Below the pieces are notes generated by a model, which was not told the origin of the DNA, searched no databases, and saw only the letters and a list, made by a program, of their open reading frames with translations. This document shows, piece by piece, positions 59,353-64,000 of a stretch of DNA of 64,000 bases. The stretch is from Amaricoccus sp003258405. GTDB taxonomy: Bacteria; Pseudomonadota; Alphaproteobacteria; Rhodobacterales; Rhodobacteraceae. The stretch is from the NCBI RefSeq assembly GCF_043226085.1, contig NZ_CP171225.1, positions 3,224,001 to 3,288,000 of the forward strand, in the 5' to 3' direction. A program made the translations under genes and the position numbers. Numbering within the stretch: the first letter of the stretch is position 1; every line of letters starts with the position of its first letter.

Positions 59353-59775
59353 ATGGCGATTCAGAAAACCTTTTCGATCATCAAGCCGGACGCGACCCGG
59401 CGGAACCTGACCGGTGCGATCAACGCGAAGCTCGAGGCTGCCGGCCTGCGCATCATCGCCCAGAAGCGCATCCATCTTTCGCTGGCTCAGGCCGAAGCCT
59501 TCTACGCGGTCCACAAGGAACGCCCCTTCTTCGCCGAACTGACCAAGTTCATGAGCTCCGAGCCGATCGTGGCGCAGGTTCTCGAGGGCGAAGACGCCAT
59601 CGCGAAGAACCGCGAAGTCATGGGCGCGACCAACCCGGCTGATGCCGCGGACGGCACCATCCGCAAGGAATTCGCGCTTTCGATCGGCGAGAACTCGATC
59701 CACGGCTCCGACGGCCCGGACACGGCCGCGACCGAGATCGCCTATTTCTTCTCCGGCCTCGAGCTGGTCGGCTGA
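59353..59775 (+). CDS. ndk: Nucleoside diphosphate kinase
   Basis: This 140-residue enzyme starts at ATG 59353. FSIIKPDATRRNLTG, then the catalytic H117 in ENSIHGSDGP, are diagnostic. It transfers the terminal phosphate between nucleoside triphosphates and diphosphates. The long frame open upstream over the ABC-F gene is a shadow. A strong terminator follows at 59858. Confidence 0.97.
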   Translation: MAIQKTFSIIKPDATRRNLTGAINAKLEAAGLRIIAQKRIHLSLAQAEAFYAVHKERPFFAELTKFMSSEPIVAQVLEGEDAIAKNREVMGATNPADAADGTIRKEFALSIGENSIHGSDGPDTAATEIAYFFSGLELVG

Positions 59776-59857
59776 GAGCTGCTCCGGCGCCCTCTGCCAG
59801 CCGCCAAGGCATGAGGCAGAGCGCCTGAATACCCCCCGCGCGCCGCGCGAGGAGCAA

Positions 59858-59883
59858 CGCCCGCCTCCCGGAGGCGGGCGTTT
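59858..59883 (+). terminator. Terminator after ndk
   Basis: CGCCCGCCTC and GAGGCGGGCG form a perfect 10-bp stem with a CCG loop (59858-59880), followed by TTT and soon another TTT. It lies in the 227-base gap between ndk and dnaX, which otherwise shows no gene. Confidence 0.85.
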
Positions 59884-60002
59884 GCGTTTGAGGCCCTTCC
59901 GGCATTGAAGCTGCCGTCTTCCGGCCCGGGTTGCGGGTCTGCCCTTGCTCCGGTCTTCGCGCCCGCCTAGGGTGCGGCAAACGAGCAACTCCCGGATCCC
60001 CC

Positions 60003-61790
60003 TTGAGCGAGCAATCCGAGCCCGCACCGTATCGCGTCCTCGCACGCAAATATCGCCCCGAGACCTTCGCCGACCTGATCGGCCAGGAGGCGATGGTACG
60101 CACCCTCCGCAATGCCTTCGAGGCGGGCCGCATTGCGCATGCCTTCGTGCTGACCGGCGTGCGCGGGGTGGGCAAGACCACCACGGCCCGCATCCTCGCC
60201 AAGGGCCTCAACTGCACCGGACCGGATGGCACCGGCGGGCCGACCATCGAGCCTTGCGGTGTCTGCGAGAACTGCCGGGCGATCTCCGCGGGCCGACATG
60301 TCGATGTGCTCGAGATGGACGCGGCCTCCCGCACCGGCGTGGGCGACATCCGCGAGATCATCGACTCGGTCGCCTTCCGCGCGGCCTCGGCGCTCTACAA
60401 GGTCTACATCATCGACGAAGTGCACATGCTCAGCACCTCGGCCTTCAACGCGCTCCTGAAGACGCTGGAGGAGCCGCCCGAGCATGTGAAGTTCATCTTC
60501 GCCACCACCGAGATCCGCAAGGTTCCCGTTACGGTGCTCTCCCGCTGCCAGCGTTTCGACCTGCGCCGGATCGAGCCCGAGGTGATGATGACGCATCTCT
60601 CCGGCATCGCGGCCAGGGAAGGCGCCGATGTTGCCGGGGACGCGCTGGCTCTCGTGACCCGTGCGGCCGACGGCTCGGTGCGCGATGCGCTCTCGCTCCT
60701 CGATCAGGCGATCGCCCACGGCGCGGGGGAGACGACTGCCGATCAGGTGCGCGCCATGCTGGGCCTTGCCGACCGTGGCCGGGTGCTCGACCTCTTCGAG
60801 AGCGTGATGACGGGCGATGCTCGCGCCGCGCTCGCCGAGCTTTCGGCGCAATATGCTGCGGGGGCCGATCCGCTCGCCATCCTGCGCGATCTGGCCGAAG
60901 TGACGCACTGGGTCTCCATGGTGCGGATCACGCCCGAGGCGGCGGACGATCCCACCATCGGCCCGGACGAGCGCGCCCGTGGCATCGAGTTCGCGGGCAA
61001 GCTCGGCATGCGCGCGCTCACCCGGATGTGGCAGATGCTGCTCAAGGCGCTCGACGAGGTCGCGACCGCTCCGAATGCAATGATGGCGGCCGAGATGGCG
61101 ATCATCCGCCTCACCCATGTCGCGGATCTGCCGAGTCCCGAGGATCTCGTGCGCCGGCTGACCTCTGGCGAGGCGGGGCAGGGCGACGGGGCACAGCCCG
61201 GGCCGGCCGGCGGCGGTGGCCGCGGGACCCAGATGGCGGTCCGCGCCGGGGCCGTTTCCGCCCAGGCCGCGCAGCCGCGGGGGGAGGCGCGGCCCGTTCC
61301 CTCACAGGAGATCACGGCGCTTGCCCGCTACGCCACCTTCGACGATGTCGTGGCACTTATCCGCGCCCGGCGCGACATGAGCCTGCTCATGGAGGTCGAA
61401 ACGGGCGTGCGGCTCGTCTCCTACACGCCCGGCCGCATTGAATTCGAGCCCTCTGACGTTGCCGAACCCGAGCTTGCCTCCCATATCGGCCAGAAGCTGC
61501 GGCTCTGGACCGGGGTGCGCTGGGGGCTCTCGGTCGTGAGCTCCGGCGGGGCGCCCACCATAGCCGAGACGCGCGCGGCCCATCGCGAGGATCTCTTTGC
61601 GAAGGCCGGCGAGCATCCGCTGGTGCTGGCGGCACTCGCGGCCTTTCCGGGCGCGAAGATCAAGGATGTCCGTCCGGCCGATGCGCTCGAAACCGGCGGG
61701 CAGCAGGAAGCTGAACGCGCCGCGCTCGATGCGGAGCTCGAAGAGGAAGACGATTGGGATCCCTTCGATCCCTTTGCAGAAGAGGAGTGA
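60003..61790 (+). CDS. dnaX: DNA polymerase III subunit gamma/tau
   Basis: TTG 60003 is taken as start because the family N-terminus (PYRVLARKYRPETFADLIGQ) follows closely and no ATG is available. The 595-residue clamp-loader subunit has Walker A GVRGVGKTT, a four-Cys zinc module (CTG, then CGVCENC), DEVHML as Walker B and a sensor region around VLSRCQRFDLR. The C-terminal part is the tau extension and ends in an acidic tail. I saw no A-rich slippery site for a gamma form. YbaB follows 3 bases after the stop. Confidence 0.95.
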   Translation: MSEQSEPAPYRVLARKYRPETFADLIGQEAMVRTLRNAFEAGRIAHAFVLTGVRGVGKTTTARILAKGLNCTGPDGTGGPTIEPCGVCENCRAISAGRHVDVLEMDAASRTGVGDIREIIDSVAFRAASALYKVYIIDEVHMLSTSAFNALLKTLEEPPEHVKFIFATTEIRKVPVTVLSRCQRFDLRRIEPEVMMTHLSGIAAREGADVAGDALALVTRAADGSVRDALSLLDQAIAHGAGETTADQVRAMLGLADRGRVLDLFESVMTGDARAALAELSAQYAAGADPLAILRDLAEVTHWVSMVRITPEAADDPTIGPDERARGIEFAGKLGMRALTRMWQMLLKALDEVATAPNAMMAAEMAIIRLTHVADLPSPEDLVRRLTSGEAGQGDGAQPGPAGGGGRGTQMAVRAGAVSAQAAQPRGEARPVPSQEITALARYATFDDVVALIRARRDMSLLMEVETGVRLVSYTPGRIEFEPSDVAEPELASHIGQKLRLWTGVRWGLSVVSSGGAPTIAETRAAHREDLFAKAGEHPLVLAALAAFPGAKIKDVRPADALETGGQQEAERAALDAELEEEDDWDPFDPFAEEE

Positions 61791-61793
61791 ACC

Positions 61794-62138
61794 ATGCTCA
61801 AGGGGCTGGGACAGCTGGGCGACATGGCCAAGCTGATGAAGCAGGCGCAGGAAATGCAGTCGAAGATGGCCGAGGCGCAGAACCGCCTCGACGAGATCAA
61901 GGTGGTGGGCGAAGCCGGCGCCGGTCTCGTGAAGGTCACCGCCAACGCCAAGGGCGCGATCATGGGTATCGATATCGATCCCTCGCTCTTCAGCGCCGAG
62001 GACAAGGAAGTCGTCGAGGATCTGATCGTTGCCGCGATCCAGGACGCGCAGCTCCATGCCCAGACCGCGGCACAGGAAGAAATGGGCAAGGTCACCGAGG
62101 GGATGAACCTGCCTGCGGGAATGAAGCTCCCGTTCTGA
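61794..62138 (+). CDS. ybaB: YbaB/EbfC nucleoid-associated protein
   Basis: This 114-residue protein has the YbaB blocks: GDMAKLMKQAQEMQSKMAEA, GAGLVKVTANAKGAIMGIDI and the C-terminal tail GMNLPAGMKLPF. It dimerises and binds DNA. The dnaX-ybaB-recR order is conserved in many bacteria, and recR follows 19 bases later. Confidence 0.95.
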   Translation: MLKGLGQLGDMAKLMKQAQEMQSKMAEAQNRLDEIKVVGEAGAGLVKVTANAKGAIMGIDIDPSLFSAEDKEVVEDLIVAAIQDAQLHAQTAAQEEMGKVTEGMNLPAGMKLPF

Positions 62139-62157
62139 TCCGAAGGCGCGACAGGCG

Positions 62158-62763
62158 ATGACGGGCGAGGCGGATGGCGCCGCGATCGAGCGGCTGATCG
62201 GGCTGATGGCGCGTCTGCCCGGCCTTGGGCCGCGCTCGGCGCGCCGGGCCGTGCTCGCGATGGTCCGCCGCCGCGCCGTGCTGCTCGATCCCCTGTCGGA
62301 GGCGCTCGCCGAGGTCGCCGCCACGGTGCGTGAATGTGCGACCTGCGGTAATATCTCGACAGCCGAGACCTGCGCGATCTGCCGCAATCCGGCCCGCGCC
62401 ACCGGCGAGATCTGCGTCGTCGAGAACGTCGCCGACCTCTGGGCGATGGAACGTGGCGGGCTCTTCCGCGGCCGCTATCATGTGCTGGGCGGGGTGCTTT
62501 CAGCTCTCGACGGCACGGGACCCGAGGCGCTGCGCATTCCCGATCTGGTCCGGCGGGCGGGCGAGGAGGGCACGCGCGAGGTGATCCTCGCGCTCAATGC
62601 CACCGTCGATGGCCAGACCACCGCCCATTACATTGCCGACCAGCTGGAACCGCTTGGCATCCGCCTGACCTCTCTGGCGCAGGGGGTGCCGGTCGGCGGC
62701 GAACTCGACTATCTCGACGACGGCACGATTGGCGCAGCCCTTCTCGCCCGCAAGACGCTCTGA
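62158..62763 (+). CDS. recR: Recombination protein RecR
   Basis: This 201-residue protein has the helix-hairpin-helix region (RLPGLGPRSARRAVLAMVRR), a C4 zinc finger (CATCGNISTAETCAIC), and a Toprim domain with VVENVADLWAMER and the C-terminal TSLAQGVPVGGELDYLD. It acts with RecF and RecO in gap repair. It is the end of the dnaX operon and converges with the lipoprotein gene. Confidence 0.97.
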   Translation: MTGEADGAAIERLIGLMARLPGLGPRSARRAVLAMVRRRAVLLDPLSEALAEVAATVRECATCGNISTAETCAICRNPARATGEICVVENVADLWAMERGGLFRGRYHVLGGVLSALDGTGPEALRIPDLVRRAGEEGTREVILALNATVDGQTTAHYIADQLEPLGIRLTSLAQGVPVGGELDYLDDGTIGAALLARKTL

Positions 62764-62773
62764 GCCCGCCTGC

Positions 62774-63367
62774 TCAGGAAGCGGGTGCGCTCCGCCCGGC
62801 GATGCGTGCGGCAATCTGATCGGCGAGTGTCTCGATCGCGCGGGCATGGGCGGCGGCAAGCCCGCCATAGCCCGCGCCCTGCGGCGGCACGTTGATCCGA
62901 AAGCGCTCCGAGGCGAAGATGCTCCCCGTGCTCGAACGCACGATGAAATACTGCCCCTCGAAATCGACCCCGCCGCCTTCGGAACCGATGAGGCGATCGG
63001 CGGCGACATCCACCCGCAGGTCCGGATCCGTGCTGAAACCGGGCCAGGGATCGGGCGTCACCTGGGTGCCAAGCCGCGCGGCAAGCGCTGCGGCGAGATG
63101 CCGGGTGAGGGCCCGGCGCGGTTCGTCCGCCCAGCTTACGCCACGCTCCAGCTTGAGCGCGCCGTTTTCCTGCAGCGCCGCGATCTCCAGCGCATCGGCA
63201 TAGCTCGGCAGGCTGATTTCCGTCACCACGATGCCCGAGACGGGCGCGGGATACTGTACCGGGGGCCGCGCTTGGGCGGGCAGCATGTAATAATCCGGAC
63301 CGGAGCCGCAGGCTGACAGAAGCAGCGCGAGCGCGGTCATGGCTGAGCCGAGCCTCATGAGACCCAT
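62774..63367 (-). CDS. pqiC: PqiC-type lipoprotein (ABC transport auxiliary, DUF330)
   Basis: This 197-residue protein starts at ATG 63367 after a GGGAGG site. The lipobox is LLLSACGS at residues about 15-22, so it is an outer- or inner-membrane lipoprotein. The rest follows the ABC_trans_aux pattern: DYYMLPAQ, then ISLPSYADALEIAALQENGA and a C-terminal helix. PqiC partners PqiB in envelope lipid transport. It lies 4 bases after the MCE gene. Confidence 0.88.
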   Translation of the reverse strand: MGLMRLGSAMTALALLLSACGSGPDYYMLPAQARPPVQYPAPVSGIVVTEISLPSYADALEIAALQENGALKLERGVSWADEPRRALTRHLAAALAARLGTQVTPDPWPGFSTDPDLRVDVAADRLIGSEGGGVDFEGQYFIVRSSTGSIFASERFRINVPPQGAGYGGLAAAHARAIETLADQIAARIAGRSAPAS

Positions 63368-63371
63368 CCGG

Positions 63372-64000
63372 TCACCTCCCGAAAAGCAGTGAATTGGGCT
63401 GGCGCTCCAGCGCGGTCGCGAGCGACTGAACCGAACGTGCCGCCGCGCGTACCTCGTTCAGAAGCGCCAGCGTATCGCGATTGAGCGAGGAATTCGGTCC
63501 GACGGTGGCAAGCGTCTGATCCGCCCGGAGCGCCACCTGATTGAGCCGATCGACCAGCGCGGGGAGCTCGGCCGCCGCCGCCGCGATCGCATTCGCCGCA
63601 TCGCTCGCCGAGGCCAGCGTTGCGTTCACATTCTTCACCGTGCCGCCCTCGCGCAGCTCGGCAAGCGTGAGCTCGAGCTCGCGCAGCGCATCGGCAAGCC
63701 GCGGCGGCAGATCCGCCATGCCGCTGCTGCCCAGAAGCCCGTTGGCGGTGTTCACGAGGCCGTCGGCCGAGCTCACCAGCTCGTCGAGGGGGAGGCTGTT
63801 GGCCTTGTCCGTGAGCGTGCGCACCGATGTGATGAGCGCCGGCAGGCCTTCGCTCGCGGTGTTGACATTGCTCATCGCCAGATCGGCCTCCTGCATCAGG
63901 GTTTCGAGCCTGTCGGCGATCTGCGCCGCCGCGATCTGGTCGGTCACGTTGCGGAGCGAGGCGAGGGCCGCGTTGACGTTGTCGATGGCGCCGCTGTTGC
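63372..64000 (-). CDS. MCE-domain (MlaD/PqiB-like) protein, C-terminal part
   Basis: The frame is open to the right window edge, so the N-terminal transmembrane helix and MCE domains lie outside. The visible 209 residues are a long alpha-helical, Ala/Leu/Asn-rich segment with repeated pattern (NVNAALASLRNVTDQIAAAQ, then similar repeats near NVNATLASASDAANAIAAAA). It ends in ALERQPNSLLFGR, a common C-terminus of MCE proteins. These form periplasmic tunnels for lipids. The neighbour is its PqiC lipoprotein. Confidence 0.85.
   Translation of the reverse strand, partial: NSGAIDNVNAALASLRNVTDQIAAAQIADRLETLMQEADLAMSNVNTASEGLPALITSVRTLTDKANSLPLDELVSSADGLVNTANGLLGSSGMADLPPRLADALRELELTLAELREGGTVKNVNATLASASDAANAIAAAAAELPALVDRLNQVALRADQTLATVGPNSSLNRDTLALLNEVRAAARSVQSLATALERQPNSLLFGR

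Noticed and set aside
60003..61790. Programmed frameshift site in dnaX
   Set aside because: No A-rich slippery heptamer followed by a clear stem was seen, so only the full-length product is annotated.
1..64000. CRISPR arrays, tRNA or rRNA genes, insertion sequences, prophage genes
   Set aside because: No regularly spaced repeats, no cloverleaf-like conserved loops, no transposase or integrase reading frames were found by eye; a tRNAscan or ISfinder run would be needed to exclude small cases.

Overview
The window is GC-rich (roughly two thirds G+C by eye), densely packed, and reads as chromosomal DNA of an alphaproteobacterium, most likely of the Rhodobacterales. The signs are a ChpT-type phosphotransferase, CtrA-like boxes at flagellar promoters, an olsB-olsA ornithine-lipid pair, a mitofilin-like/HemY pair, ChvE-GguABC sugar uptake with a GbpR-type regulator, a form II CoxSLM cluster and an N-terminally extended S9. 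The genus cannot be fixed from the sequence alone. I see no rRNA, tRNA, CRISPR array, insertion sequence or prophage.

Layout. 1-1983: end of a Tad (Flp pilus) operon, with a VWA/TadG-like gene cut by the window edge and two TadE-like pseudopilins. 2160-6497: coxG-S-L-M molybdenum hydroxylase cluster closed by a terminator. 6623-12001: REC protein, periplasmic aldose dehydrogenase, GlxA-type regulator, class II DAHP synthase, SerB. 12002-12299: convergent gap holding a repeated GTGA/TCAC array. 12300-18464: PAS protein, YicC-Gmk-gamma carbonic anhydrase operon, ChpT, a 60-residue DUF3553 protein, OlsB-OlsA, a DUF992 protein. 18582-27937: MsrB, a second OlsB-like protein, an FbpB-like permease, mitofilin-like protein and HemY, an ECHDC3-like crotonase, a thioesterase, and an MFS exporter with its MarR regulator. 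28057-29366: a small membrane protein and rplM-rpsI.

29467-45392 is a sugar regulon. A YtfQRT-YjfF galactofuranose-type importer and a ChvE-GguAB arabinose/galactose-type importer flank D-galactose (L-arabinose) 1-dehydrogenase, an SMP-30 lactonase, an L-arabinonate/galactonate dehydratase of the IlvD/Edd family, KDGal kinase and KDPGal aldolase. Together these are a complete De Ley-Doudoroff route from galactose to pyruvate plus glyceraldehyde-3-phosphate. GguC and a divergent LysR regulator (GbpR-like) complete the set.

45418-56127 is a motility region of two divergent operons. One reads leftward (fliL, a DUF6468-like protein, a MotE-like protein, motA, a large secreted repeat protein). 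The other reads rightward (fliF, fliH, fliN, fliP, fliG). A CtrA-like box lies between them. The rightward operon ends in an unusual regulator that joins a SciP-type (DUF1153) helix-turn-helix to a CtrA-like winged helix, reached through a 45-codon coupled ORF. I regard this as the most interesting item in the window.

56134-64000 is housekeeping: a membrane-anchored retropepsin-like protease, MarC, an ABC-F ATPase, Ndk, the DnaX-YbaB-RecR recombination/replication operon, and the start of an Mce/Pqi lipid-transport locus (PqiC lipoprotein and an MCE protein cut by the window edge).
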